64,000 nt of DNA from Chaunax sp. Z400. Its lineage: Eukaryota > Chordata > Actinopteri > Lophiiformes > Chaunacidae. This document shows, one piece after another, positions 29,201-42,130 of this stretch; the stretch's first letter is position 1, and each line of letters begins with the position of its first letter. Made by a program: the position numbers and the translations under genes. Under the pieces are notes generated by a model. The model was not told the origin of the DNA. It saw nothing but the letters and a program-made list of their open reading frames with translations, and made no database searches. The stretch spans positions 5,837,594 to 5,901,593 of the forward strand of contig CM075184.1 in the NCBI GenBank assembly GCA_037577475.1, given 5' to 3'.

Positions 29201-29967
29201 AAATACCTTCAGACAGATCATTGAAAAAGTGAACCTAAATGATGATGGCTTTAAGAACTCTTGAAGCTGACCCAGTTGTGTTAATTAAATTACAAGTAAT
29301 GGCATTAGCATCATAATGAGGTGTTGTTATTAGAAACAGGTTTCATCAACATATGATCAATACATGTGATCAGTACTCACACAGGTCAAAGAGGCTCCCA
29401 TGATCCCATAAATTGGACTATTAATGCTTGTCTCATTTTGTGCCATTTTTAAAATCACTATGATTTCAAACTACCAAGTGTGTGGCTGTCCAATGACTTG
29501 TGTGTCTCAAACTTAAATTATAATGAAGAACAGTTGGGGAACTGACTGCAAGAGAATAAATCAGGATCTGATTGAGGAATGGTAGCAATGCACTTGTCTC
29601 CTGGTATCTTTTGAATAGTCACAATAACTATCTTTCATAATATAGCCTATACTTACTAATGTAACCTCGTAATGTCAGTTACATTGGGATTTAATAGCAG
29701 TACAAGGTTCTGAGGTAGCGTTATACATTGAGGAAGAGAAGAAAGTGCAGAGCATGGTACCAACTGAATTATGTTGCTACTGCAAGTACTGATCCACGTT
29801 AAATCCATCAGTGCCAAATTCTGGTATCTAAGAGCACATCTGAGTGAGAGAGTAACTGTAAGTGTGAACTCTTAAAAACTCCATGCAGATAACACTTGCT
29901 GTAATATCTGAAATGCAAAAAATGCAAAGCTGGCATGGAAAAACATGTCTAATTGAAGAAAACACCT

Positions 29968-30785
29968 GGGGCCCATTCAAAGAGGCGGGGTTAACTAACC
30001 CAGAGTTTAACCCTGAGCTCTGAGTCGATTAAAGGTATGCTCCCACTCAACTCACAGCCTAGGCACACAAAATGCATTCCACCCAAAATGCGGCATATCA
30101 ATTAATAAATATCATTTTATCATTTGGTCAAGTTTCAATGCATAATTCAAATGAAATTCCTAATGAAAGGGAATTCTGTGGGCAGATTTGTTTTGGATTT
30201 CCTACCTGGCAGCCGTTTCCCTGCAGCTTCCCGTCGCTTAAGAACGTGCACAAGCCAGCCATGTGTCCAGATTTAGATTTCAGTAGCTCCCATCGATCCT
30301 TCTGCTGTCCAGTATTTACCAGTTTTGCTCTCCGTTTCTTTTGTTCAAATCCTCGACGCCTTTTCCTCGCATTATCTATTATTTTATTCACAAACACGCG
30401 CAAACCAGCCAGAGTGCAGAACGAGGAAGTGACCCTGTCCTGGGGAAGCCCTTGAGTGTCATACGTGTCATTCCCGAATTTCAAAATGGCGCATTATTTA
30501 CTTTGTATTTTTTGCCCTTCACTGGCTTAAAATCAGAATTGTTCTCTGTATTCCGCTGTGCTAAAGCTATGACCGTTACATCAGGCTGTAGAATAACATT
30601 TGTCCTACTGTATAAAATTTTTGTGGTTACTTGAAAAATTCTTCACACGCCTTGAGAAGGAAAATACTGGGTGGGATTATACCTTTAAGCCTGAGATGGG
30701 AAACTCAGAGTTTTGGGTTCCAGAACAGCTGATCTGAGTTGGTTCAATCAGCCCTGACTATGTTGACTTGGGGTTAAATTCGTGC
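29968..30785. mobile_element. Possible DNA-transposon-like unit with CAGAGTT-type subterminal repeats
   Basis: The left side has GGGGCCCATTC, GGGGTTAACTAACCCAGAGT; the right side has CTCAGAGTTTTGGGTTCCAG and CTTGGGGTTAAATTC, partly reverse-complementary. Between them lies a more CpG-rich core with a 118-codon minus-strand frame (30484-30128) rich in Lys/Arg (KIIDNARKRRRGFEQKKRRA). The ends resemble Harbinger-type repeats of fish, which is only a recollection. Confidence 0.35.
30128..30484 (-). CDS. Unidentified 118-codon open frame, basic
   Basis: It starts MKFGNDTYDTQGLPQDRVTS, has a strongly basic middle and TGQQKDRWELLKSKSG. No signal peptide, membrane segment or known motif. It may be a remnant of transposon coding sequence within the repeat-like unit around it; expression is unproven. 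Confidence 0.2.
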   Translation of the reverse strand: MKFGNDTYDTQGLPQDRVTSSFCTLAGLRVFVNKIIDNARKRRRGFEQKKRRAKLVNTGQQKDRWELLKSKSGHMAGLCTFLSDGKLQGNGCQVGNPKQICPQNSLSLGISFELCIET

Positions 30786-30799
30786 ACAAGAAGTAGGAA

Positions 30800-33700
30800 A
30801 GCTATCATCAATGGAGCTCCGATACTATGATTCACCATGGCAACCACAGAAAAACAAAAGATCGCCATGTCTCACCTCAGCTGAGTTCGAAGTTTGAACT
30901 TAAGTTGATTATGAGCATAACATTTTTTTAAAAGGGGAACACGGCTTCAGCAGCGAAGGAGAGAGAACTGGCGTGGGGGGAAATTGCAGCAGGAGTGGAT
31001 GCATATAAGTTTGAATGTATCACTTAGTGTCACCACACTTTCATTTTATATCATAGGTGAAAGGGTGGAATATTATTGAACAGAATTTTATCATTTTTTA
31101 TTTAGGTTCAAATCAATGGGCACAAAGCAGCTGGAAGCAGCTAAAAATGAAATACAATAATTCAAACAGCAAACAATTTATCTGAATCCTTATGGACTCA
31201 TGATCATATCTCACTTTAATTTGAATTATATTTGACATATTAAACGAAGACTACTTGTTGTCATATTTGGTAGCCTAGAACATGCTCACAGGTTGACCAA
31301 CTCTGATGTTTAGCATATTACATATTTATAGTCCTAATTGATAATACACTGTACTGCAGCAGGCTTCATACCCACACTGCTTCTCTTTGTTGACAAGGTC
31401 TGATCAGATAAAAAGCCAGCCCTCTTTCTTAACCCCATTCTTGTGTCATTGGGTTCAAAACACCTTACATCAACCACTCCTGATGCCACGCCACACAAGC
31501 AAGACATCTAATTTGTAATAGCAACGTAACCTGAGGCAGCATGGATGATCTCTGCTTGAGCAGGCTCTGCAGAAGAAAAGAGGCTGTTCTGAAGTTGCTC
31601 ACCATAAATCTGTTAGAGATTGCTCGTTTCCCTCCAGATGCAGCTGTTTCATCCTCTGTCTGAGAGCCACGTAATGAAGAGCAAAGCTTAAATTGACACA
31701 TATTCAACATAGACAGCCCTGGGCAGAGTCACACTGTGTACAGCTTGGAGGAGGTGTGTGTCTCTTTTGGCAAACCATAACAATAAAAAGGGATGTGCCT
31801 TAGCTCCAGGCTATCACAGAGCTAAGAACTGGTTATAACAATGAATGACTGCCAACAGCTGACAAAAACAGTACATGATTCAATTTGTTGTTTTTTCACG
31901 ATGTTGTGCAACGTTTAGAGACTCACAGAAAGGCTCACAGAAAGCCTTTGGAAGTATTGCTTTCAGCTGAATACACTCATCTTTGAACCAACCTTTAAAA
32001 ACATTACGGACACTTTTAAAGATGCCGGGTCAGCAGTTTTAATGTGAACTACATTTTTCATCTACATGCAAAATGCACCATTATTAATGTAGATTAATAC
32101 CTTTATATCCACTTTGAAGTGCAAATATTTTCTTTCAATAGATCATCATTTGCACCTGTTCACTCTGAAGTAGAGACACAGTTACTGCAGGCAGCTCAGA
32201 TTTCACACTGGACCTATAAAACATAACTAGCAGTATTTGCACGTGGGAAGATTCTGAAGAAGTTCAGCAAATATGAAATTCAGTCATTATCTATTCACCA
32301 CTATACCAACGGAAATCTGCGATTCTTAGTCCAATAACCTTTTCTGGAGCTTCACAGCAAAAGAAATAAATATATATTTATTTATTTATTTATTTATTTG
32401 TTCAATTAATATTAATTGTTCAATTCAGTGGGTAGCGTTCAATTGTTGTTTGAGTGAATGGAGAAAAATTAATTTTGTTACCACTATTATAACATTATTA
32501 TGGTATTACTACAAGCACCACCAACTTCAAGCATAATGCTCACTACTAGTTTGAATGTGTCAAATGAATGGTGTCACACAGAAATGTCATAATAAAAATA
32601 GAAATGATAAAGCAGCAGACTGCAGCCTCAGGAACTGCTTTTCAGGAGACTCCAGTAGTCTTGCTAGCATTTCAAAAGATGAGCTGTCATGAGTAATCTA
32701 TTATTGTGTGTTTAATTTGATGCATTTTTCCCTCGAGTACCATAAAGATCTTTCCAGTTAAACATTATAGTTAGCAAGGCTATTTCAATTTAACATCAGT
32801 GGGAAAAGGTTGTTTTTTTTCGGATCGTTCTGGCTTTCTGACCAATAACAGGATGTTACAAGAGGCCGTTTGATCTGGTTACATTACATAACAGTTCACA
32901 ACAAACATATTAATATTACACAATCCAATTAAGCAAGCTAATATCACATGGATCCCATTCACAGAGCTTAATGTTTGATAGCTGCTAGTTACTCCTGCAA
33001 TTGAAGACACATGGGGAGAAATACTACAATATCTCAGCTGCTTCTCATTACTGCTCTGGCACATCTCCGTCTATCTGGCATACGTTAGTGTGTATGCTGT
33101 ATGTGCGATAGGTATAGAGGCTCCTTGTACTTTTAACCTGCCACATGATTAAAGGCTTCATCTGCTGTACATGCATAATTACAGAGGCAGAGTTTTTAAG
33201 AAGGCCATTCAGAAAGCTTCAATTGTAGGTTCTCTTTTACAAGTGTGGCAGCTCTGTGTGTGAGTGTTCACTGCTTGTGTGAGAGCAATTCACAGTCATG
33301 TCTCAAATGCCTCATGAAAGCATCATAATAGTGTCATACTTGTGCGCCTATTGCAAGTTGGCGGAGATAAATGCAGACCGACAAGCGAGTTGAGCTGCGC
33401 CTGTCTATTATTATACATCACGAGTCTGATGGATGCTCACAAAGGTGTCCAGTTCTTGACACTGCAGGACTGATTTTCTGTGCAACTACATGGCAGCTCA
33501 GTCCGTTCACTTCAGAGAGAAAGAAAGATTCACAGGCCTCTCTACATCAGTGGACCTCAGGTGGAGTGGGTGAACAGTGTGTGTGTGTGTGTCCAACTAT
33601 TTTATGGCACTTGGCTAAAGCACCAACTTGCTGTTATGAAGATAGCACACATCCTACAAAGGCCAACTGCTCCATGATCATATGGAAGCGAGGAGTCTGC

Positions 33701-33800
33701 TATCAAAGATCTTCAGACTTGCTGTGCTTTGGTGGAAAGACTTATTACAGCAATATGTGCATACAAGTTTGTTTTTATTTAAACGTCAGTGTCCGTAAAT
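30800..33800. other. Intergenic, no gene seen
   Basis: AT-rich sequence with a (TTTA)n run at 32373-32400 and a repeat fragment at 32275-32360 that matches 8590-8720. No coding signal. Confidence 0.5.
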
Positions 33801-33814
33801 GGAAGCTTCTTAAA

Positions 33815-34035
33815 ACAAAGAGCGGTCGTTCACGGAACAAAAGGTCGGTGGTTCGATCCTCAGCCCCTGCAAGTCCACAAGTTGAAGTATCCTTGAGCAA
33901 GATACTGAACCCCAATTTGCTCCCCGGGCGCCGCGTGTAGTGGCAGCCCACTGCTCCTCAGGGATGGGTCAAATGCAGAGAAAGAATTTCCCCATGTGGG
34001 ACTAATAAAGGTATCATTATTATTATTATTATTAA
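33815..34035 (+). mobile_element. tRNA-derived SINE of a second family
   Basis: It has box B GGTTCGATCCT (33851-33861), then CAGCCCCTGCAAGTCCAC, TTGAGCAAGATACTGAACCC, TGCTCC, and ends CCCCATGTGGGACTAATAAAG with an (ATT)n tail. The box A region is truncated at the 5' end. The tail is shared with 2828-2880. Confidence 0.75.
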
Positions 34036-34917
34036 AGGGTGGAAAACCATTTAACAAGGGAGAAATGTAATCATACATTTCTATGACTGTTATCATAAAG
34101 TACTGTGAGGCTGCAGCCTTGGGTGCTGACAGATGTTCACCTGCACAGACTTTCCACCTCTCTCTTATCCTTTTTGAGCCCTGGCCTACGAGGGCCAGGA
34201 GCTTCAGTTCCATCAGCTAAGTAAACCAATTTGCTAATACAGTGCACACCTACTCTGCTCTCACATGCGACAGGATTACAGTCAGCCTCCATAAAAATAT
34301 CAACACACACATGCACTTCAGATTGCACACAAATCCATGCTTGCAGGCCTGCAACACGAGCCATTGATTTGATATTAGAATGAATTATGAGCTGGAGGAG
34401 AAGAAGCTTCCATCTGATTATTGACAAAAACCTTTTTATAGAGGAGAAGTTGAAGCAGCTCAATATTTACTCAGCTATTACCCTATGGCTGTGTATTTTG
34501 AATGAGGAAATACTGTATCTACATCAGACAAATAGAAAGTCATAAGAAACTACCATAGAGAAAATCAACATCCTCTCTGCCTCTTCCATATGGCCGACAC
34601 GACACGTCTACCGTCTTAAGCTGCACAACCATCTCAGCAATAAATGTGTGAGAAAAAATTTGTATCCGTCAATGTGTGTTTCAGGACGACACTTTAAAGC
34701 AGTGCCTCGACAGTAAATCCAACTATTTTGACTGAAGCCTTTCCAGCAGGATGTTTCATGCTGGAGAGCACATTTTTTTTTAAAACTACCATGAAAGCCA
34801 ACAGCATGCTTGTCATATTCTTCTGCACACATACTGTAGCTGTACTTTTTGTACTGCAATCTGAAAAGACCTCTTCCTGTTATCACCTTCACCCTATGTT
34901 GGTAATCACACACACAC

Positions 34918-34950
<33 letters not shown>

Positions 34951-36165
34951 TTGCAGAGAGGAACATTGAACAATTTCAGTTATCTGTAGATTTACACCTC
35001 ACAGCATCTTATTTCAAAAAAAGTGGAGTTGGTGTGGAAAATTCATCAGCAACATTTATGCAGAAAATTAATTCCCCACAATTGCATGATTCACTTTTGA
35101 GTAAATCTTATTTCATTGATAAATAAGAATACCTTGTTCACAAAGCTAACAGATCTGTTTTGTAACACTGACTCCACCTGTCATCGTACAGAAGTCTCCT
35201 GAGTTGGTCATGTCCAAGTTTCCATTCTCTGGCTTAAACATAGTTTAGACTTCAGCATCTCTCTCATTTGACTCTCCATCATTTAATTCAAATCTGAATC
35301 ATGTTATATCCTGTCCTGTTTCTGATACTGGTGAGTCATTTCCTTGTTATCAAAAGCTTTTTCCACATCGCCTTGTGCATCAGAAAGTATGTATGATGTA
35401 CTGTTCCACCATGCTGGGAATCTAAAGTGTTTACTTGTTCAAAACTGGCAGGGAGTGTTAAAGTGGCTGCTTCAATATTCTGTACATTTTAATTTTGTTG
35501 TTGCTGTTTTTCACCTTTTATTTTTAGTCCACTTTTTTATATCTCCAGTTTCAGATATGCACTTCTCAGCATTGGGAAAGGAGGCCCAGTGGATGAATTA
35601 AGTGCAGCAGATCACTGCCAACAGCATCCTCCAACCACTCAGCTGGACCAATACCACCATGGTCTGTGTTCTGAAAGACTGCCAGAATAAGGGCTACACT
35701 AATAGTCTGGACCTGTTCCTCTATCAGCCCACTCCTGGCTAATGGCCAGTTGCAGAGAAATAAATTAGATGAAAATAGGATAAGAAATCAGAGATCACTG
35801 TGCATAACCATCCCCTCATCACTTTCCGAAACTTCGTCCTGTCCTTGTGCATCTGGAGACCGTATTGCATCTGTTTCCAATGCACCAAGCTTTTATAAGA
35901 TGTGTTTAATTTGAAACAACACTTTGATTAAGTTATGGCACCAAACTCTGTGGTTAGGGTTAGGAAAAGATCACATGTCCTTCCATCAGGGACGGAAGTC
36001 TGTTCTTCTGGGAGAAAGTCGTGTGTATGAAAGCATGAAACTGCAACCTCCATCCCTGTTGAGACTCTCTGGCATTGTAAAATATTTCTCCAAGGAACTC
36101 TGCCCAGGCTCCACATCACATCTCTAAAACTGAGCCCCGCCTCTCCACAGAGGAAGCTCAGAAAA
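34036..36165. other. Intergenic, no gene seen
   Basis: A compound microsatellite (CA)n(TA)n(GA)n lies at 34906-34950. Nothing else was recognised. Confidence 0.5.
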
Positions 36166-36168
36166 GCT

Positions 36169-36430
36169 GTGCTTCCACGACAGAGTACTGGTTCTACTCA
36201 ACTTCACTCAGCTTTGGTATCAGGTACTTTTCCAGAGGTCATTTTCGATTAGAGGATAGTAGATTCTCTCTGTCCAATCAGCGGACCTTTTAGCAGCTGC
36301 TCAGCTATTTTGGAACCTCAGAGGAGGTGATACCAAAAAAAGTAGGTACCAGGTACTTTTACCTGATAGAAAACCAAAAAAGGAGAGTAGAGTGGAGTCG
36401 AGTAGCGCCGGTACCATGTAGTGGAAACAC
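36169..36430. mobile_element. MITE with imperfect terminal inverted repeats
   Basis: The left end reads GTGCTTCCAC then GTACTGGTTCTACTCAACTT; the right end reversed reads GTGTTTCCAC then GTACCGGCGCTACTCGACTC. About 45 bp match imperfectly. The 262-bp unit has no coding capacity. The GTGGAAAC end suggests a hAT-like origin; no clear target duplication was seen. Confidence 0.55.
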
Positions 36431-37873
36431 AACTTTTGATCGAATCCACACTCTATATCCACAGACCACCACCTAGAACTCACGAAAGTGAGCCTTCCGA
36501 CTTATGGCTCCCTTTCCAGCACAATTCAAACATAATGCTCGCATTACAGCTGATGCTGCACCACATTGTCCATTTCATACTCCATTTTCTCATCACTCTT
36601 GAAGACACCAAGATACTTAAACTCCTTCGCTTGGGGCAGTAACTCATCTCCTACCCAAAAAGAGCAATCCACATTTTCCCAGCAGACACTCTAATGCCAG
36701 CAATTTCAAACTGTGCTGTCTACAGTCTCATTTGTTTAAAAAAGGGTCCAGTTGAATGCAAAATGTATACATATTAGCTCATTGAAATTCATTCCATATA
36801 TTTAAAAACACACCAGCCTAAATGCATTCCACATACAGGGGTAGCATTGTTAACAGCCTGTATGCTACTGGCTGGTTTCCATATTTTTGCCACTGATTCT
36901 AATGAAACAGTGTTCGATGAGTCAGCAGCTCCTGATGGCAGGTTGATGCTAGTTTACTGAGTTTTCAGGTTGGTTGTTGAATAACAAGTACATCAGCTGG
37001 TGCCCAGTGCTGCAAGGAACATTAGGTCACACTGTACCGCAGCTAGTGAGCTGAATATTCTTGCTATTTTTTTCCTTTTAGTTTTAAACAGGTAGGGGTT
37101 GCACTAAAATCCATGTTCCACTACATTATTGCTCCTGTGTGAGTCTGTGCACCAGCTAAGAACACATGAAGAGATTTAATCAGTTACTTTTCACTACCAA
37201 CATTAATTCAAAACACGAGGAGTTAAACCTGTGGCTGCTGCCTATGAATATATGAGGGGAGAGGCAGGTGTTATTGTGATGTGTGGAGGTGATATTCTCT
37301 TCTGAAATAATCACATATGCCAGATCAGGCAGTCTTCAGAACTGATATTCCCAGCTCTATGTGGAAGCTGATTTAGATTAACATGTTGCCAACATGTAAG
37401 AGATCATAATGCAATATTGTCAAGATATGTTTTATTATGATATACTGATATTACTGTGGCTACACCCACTGACTTAATGCATGTCTTTGCCTGAGGTGAT
37501 TTTTTTTTTTCTGGTGAACTTGAACATTTCTGTTTTTATCTGTGCCAGAAAACATTCCAGACCCGAATGAATCGATCTAAAGTGTCTAAAGTCACTGGTG
37601 CAAGTTAATTTAGTGGTTGTCCAACTGGATGAGAATGTACAACCAGATTCAGATGACGTCAGAGCAGATCTGAGCATCACTAGTGTACACGCACTGTAAA
37701 CTGGCCTATGTAGGCACATCCAATATGCACTTGAAATTGCAGGAAAAACACTACATTTTTTTACTTTAGACCAGGTTTCAGCGGCTGACTCAAGATGGCA
37801 ATGTGCCGACAATGCAGCTGACTACACCTCATTTAAAGACCAGCATTCCTATGGATGCATTTGGTACTGAAAC
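36431..37873. other. Intergenic, no feature recognised
   Basis: No coding, RNA or repeat structure supported by reading. Confidence 0.5.
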
Positions 37874-38107
37874 AATGTGGGCTCTGGGGGGGTGTTTAGC
37901 TCAGTCGTAGAGCGTGCGCCGCATATATCCAGGCTCCAGTCCTCTAGTGGCCGGCGCGGGTTTGATTCTGCCCGTAACTCTTTGCCTCATGCCTTCCCCG
38001 CACTCTCTCCCCCACATTTCCTCACCTCTTTGACTGGCTCTATCAATTAAAGGTAAGAATGCCCAAAAAATAACTAAATAATAAAAAAAAACTAATGTGG
38101 GCTCTGG
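37874..38107 (+). mobile_element. tRNA-derived SINE, copy C, with perfect 14-bp target duplication
   Basis: The body (37888-38093) has a box A-like TTAGCTCAGTCGTAGAGCG, box B-like GGTTTGATTCT, the CACTCTCTCCCCCACATTTC body and an A-rich tail. It is flanked by identical AATGTGGGCTCTGG at 37874-37887 and 38094-38107, the mark of LINE-mediated insertion. Confidence 0.88.
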
Positions 38108-40080
38108 ACAGGACAATGACAACTGTATTGATTGGACTCTATTAATCATGCTTGCGCTGCTCTCTGCACCATTTTGCACCATGCAGAAGATGAAGCCCAC
38201 CATCTTACCTTTCACCTTTCTTTCTTTCCTTCTTTCTTTCTTTCTCACTGCATACCACCTTGCTTATAACACCAGTCTGTTAGAAAGGTGTAGTCTCAGG
38301 GTTAATTAAAGAAAGGCGTTCATTTTCTTGTCAATTAAATGTGTTAAAACTACACAAAGACAAAAAAATATACACCGATAGATATACTGTACAAGTTGTT
38401 GATATAATTTGCTCCATAAAGCAGTCTCCGCTGTCTACCATCTCCACTGCTCCCTATTTATGGAAGCATCTGGAGGTCCAAGATGCAGACTTGGATCTCT
38501 ATGCTCCATGACTGTTAGATGAAGTGAATAAATGTTGGAAATTGATTCCATCTACCTTATTCTCTGAACTTATCAATCCTCCCTTATCATTACATACCAG
38601 AGAAAGCCTCAAAACCATCATCACCATGCAAACAACTATAAAAAGAAGTGGGATCCATTCTGCCTTGTTCAGTCAAAAGCAAGAAAACAACAAACTCAAC
38701 AAACAACACTGGTCTTTGGAAAACCTTACTAACTGAGGCATTCACAGAAAGGTCACACATCTGTGCGCCCAGGAGCATGTTGGTCTGAAAATGAGGTGTG
38801 GTCAGAAGCATTGTTGGTACATTGCCATCTTGAGGCAGCAAATAGCAAGTTGCACCACCTTAACACTAAGATCCACCTATAGGTTGGTTCACAACTAGGG
38901 TTGAAACAATACTGAGATATATTGAGTATGGAGATTTTCACAGTATGATAGCCATCTCTGAACATATCAAGGTGTTGTGTTGTTGTTGTTGTTCTCTTAG
39001 TAGTATTTACAATTACCCATTAAGGAATGAAAACAGGTTTTTTGTGTTCAAACGAATGCTTCAGTAATGTGAAATCATTAAAACATTTTTTAAGAAGAAG
39101 TATGAGTAAAGGTTTCCCTTTTGAAAATAAATGAAACAAATATGAAAGCTGCACATTTCTTGTTTGAAGAAAAATTACGAGGATAAAAGGAACAGGATCT
39201 TTAAAGAAAATAAGCTCTCGTTAGAAATAAATCAATCAAATTGTGCTTCCCTTTGAACAACATATATGAGAAGTGCAGAAACATTTTCACTATTTTCCTG
39301 AGATTAGATTATAGCAGCATGTATTTTAATGACTTCTCTCCAGTCACCACTGATGGAGGAAGAAAAGCATCCTTAACTTAATGCAAGACTTAGGACTTGA
39401 GGTGGAGCTCATTACTCAAAGGACCATCAACAGATCTGCTGAGGAAAATGATCATGATAACATATTTTATGATTGACATTTAAAAGGAAAACTCCAGGAC
39501 TTTTTTTTTTTTACCTGAGCCCTATATTCTCATCTTTTTGTGTACTAATTTTTACAAAGGAAAAAAACTAGTAAAATCAGTCCCATATAGTTAGAATATT
39601 GAAACAGTAAAAGTAACACACTGTAATCCTATGGAGAAGGAATGCACATAAACATAAACCACCTGTTTTTGTTACTTGCAGGTTCATCATGTTATTAAGT
39701 GTCTAAAAACATGGAAAGAATCCCTGCAGAGAGACAGTCTGTGAAGAAACTCTAGTCCCTGAAGTTGAATGAATATTCTTTGTTCAACGTTATAAAGCGT
39801 TTCTTTCTTAGGGATTAGAGTCATGACTGAGGCACATATTTGATCTCCACAGAGGGATGTTGCTCACAAAGATGGATGAACAAGTTGGACATGTTCCCTC
39901 CTTCAGCAGCCACTATCTGTGCTCGAGGATGAATAGAAGTCCACTCTTCAAATGTTACTTTTCTTTTTCAGGGGATAGAGATCACTTATATCTGTCTGGC
40001 CTCGCTGCCATTTTCCCTGCTGCATGTGGGTGTAGCGCCCAATGCACAGCCTGACAGGCAGTCGAGGAGTAAAGGAGGAC
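38108..40080. other. Intergenic, no gene seen
   Basis: A (CTTT)n run lies at 38214-38246. Otherwise AT-rich without recognisable content. Confidence 0.5.
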
Positions 40081-40232
40081 ACATCTGAGATTCTCATTCA
40101 TTCATTTTCTGTAACCTCTTATCCTGTGTAGGGTCGCAGGGGGGGGCTGGAGCCTATCCCAGCTGACTTTGGGCGGGAGGCGGGGTTCACCCTGGACAAG
40201 TCACCAGTTCATCACAGGGACATCTGATTCTC
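40081..40232 (-). mobile_element. RTE-like LINE 3' end, copy 3, with near-identical flanks
   Basis: (CATT)n, TTCTGTAACCTCTTATCCTG, TGTAGGGTCGCAGGGGG, then CTGGAGCCTATCCCAGCTGA up to ATCACAGGG. It is flanked by ACATCTGAGATTCTC (40081-40095) and ACATCTGATTCTC (40220-40232), a target duplication with a 2-bp difference. Confidence 0.7.
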
Positions 40233-41337
40233 TCATTGTTTACTTTAATAAAACCCTTGTTAAGCAACTGTTAATGGTATAACAATCAAATCTTATATCC
40301 TGGTATACCTTGAAACCGGTAACCATCGCAAAACTGTTCACAACGCACAAACACTCGCTACACATGAGCGATGCACAATTGGCTCTGACATCATCCACAT
40401 CTTCATCCACCCCCCCACTCACACAAACAAATTATTTGAATAACATGAATATGTCACTTATCAGGAGGGCTTTACTCCAAACTGTGTGTGTGATCTTTTG
40501 GGTGTCTACATGAACCCAGTACAGTCATTTCCATTAAATCTTGGCCAGTCATGTCTGAGTGTGTTGGATAAAATAATTAATGGAGAAGGTGGAGACTCAC
40601 TTATTGTTCTGCTGGGATCACTGCAGGTAATGTCATTAATATTTTCCTCATTAGTGATCGAAATGTCCTCTGTTGATTCACCAGTTCACTAAGTGTGTAA
40701 TGACAACACAGTCCACTGTTGGACAGGTGAGCAAGTGAACGCACATGTTAATGTAAGCAGTGTTCCCTGTTCTAATATAGCAGCTGCAAATGTTCCATCT
40801 CAAAGGCAATCTTATTGTGGTTACAGGCAAAACTGCTGCTCTCACTTTTACATTTATTATTCTTCCCCTACATCACCAATAACACAATAATAACCAATAA
40901 CACACACACACACCCTCAGAGGATCCTTCCATATGTGGATAACGAGACTTGCTAGTCCAAACATATCTTGGCACATTAGAGGCAAGATTCAATATAGAAG
41001 CAGGACATTGAAGTACCTTGTGCTCCGGCACTGCTAATACTGGGTCAGTGCAGTGGCATCATATTGACATCTGCAGCTTCCCCAGAGCAAAGACAAGCTC
41101 TTGTATCTATGGTGACAGCTCCATGCCTGTACTGTGCTTAAAAACTACTAATCACTGCTGAGACATTTTTGGCCCTGCAGCAGTTTGTACATACTTGAAG
41201 GGACAAAATAGCTCCAGTGTTGTTGAGTCTGCTCTGTGAGGATGAGGAGGTTTCTCCTAAACAGGTTACATCAGAGGACTGGTCTGACTGCAGGAGTTAG
41301 ATGCTGCTGTTCAAAATGATCTTTTAAAATGTTATTT
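40233..41337. other. Intergenic, no feature recognised
   Basis: Nothing supported by reading in either strand. Confidence 0.5.
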
Positions 41338-41530
41338 GGGGCGCAGATAGCGCAGTGGTCAGAGCGCACGCCCCATGTATTGAGGCTGTAGTGCTCCAGC
41401 GGTCGGTGAGGGTTCGATTCCGCCCGTAGCCATTTGTCGCATGTCTTTGCTCGACTCTCTCTCCTGCATTTCCTGTCTCTATCCAATAAAGGCAATAAAT
41501 GCCCCCCCAAAAAAACAAAAAACAAAAAGA
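41338..41530 (+). mobile_element. tRNA-derived SINE, copy D (best-preserved head)
   Basis: It starts GGGGCGCAGATAGCGCAGTGG, with box A TAGCGCAGTGG (41348-41358) and box B GGTTCGATTCC (41411-41421). The CGACTCTCTCTCCTGCATTTC body and an A-rich tail (CCCCCCCAAAAAAAC) follow. It matches copy A closely. Confidence 0.85.
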
Positions 41531-42074
41531 AAGTTGACCATTTAAAGCAACACTCCATTTAATGTGTTTTGCTGAGTATTGACTGAAAGTTTTGTTGAAG
41601 TTCTTGTGCTCAAAAAGAGTCACAAACATATAAACAAGGCTTCATTTGCAACCATTCGGAGGTAATGTCTGGTCAGTTTGAAGGTTTTCAAACCAGTTGG
41701 TTATTGTGTCAAACACCCAACCGGCTATACCAAAATAATACCACCAGGTGTCGCATTTGATTTAGCTGGTGCTCAAATTGAGCCTTGAGAATTAAGGGTT
41801 AGCGCTGATAGCAACATAGCAACACGAGGTTAGAAGCTGCGTCAACGAACAAACAATTATTATTATTGTTTACTAGATGCAACTAAACTTTAACTTTCTA
41901 GGCAAGGACAGATGATAAGCATCACAGTCAGGTAAAGAAGAGACGATGTTTAAAAAAAAAACACATTAGTTGAACAGCTGCTAGTTTAGGTCAGATCGGT
42001 TTAGTTCTTGTCTTCTATGACATGAGCTGCAGGTCAGACGTTTAACATCCAGCCATGTGCTGACGATACACACA

Positions 42075-42130
42075 AAGATCGACCCACCAACCTTCTGATA
42101 AGTGAAGACCGCTCTACCACTGAGCCACAG
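42075..42130 (-). mobile_element. tRNA-derived SINE head fragment
   Basis: The minus strand reads TGTGGCTCAGTGGTAGAGCG (box A) and GGTGGGTCGATC (box B-like). The rest of the unit is not recognisable and no acceptor stem pairing exists, so it is not a tRNA gene. Confidence 0.55.

Noticed and set aside
33371..33940. 189-codon plus-strand frame
   Set aside because: The 3' part is SINE sequence and the rest lacks domains or splice context.
34608..34973. 121-codon minus-strand frame
   Set aside because: It runs through the compound microsatellite and shows no motif.
41338..41430. tRNA gene from good pol III boxes
   Set aside because: Cloverleaf pairing is absent, five related copies exist and an A-rich tail follows; it is a SINE.
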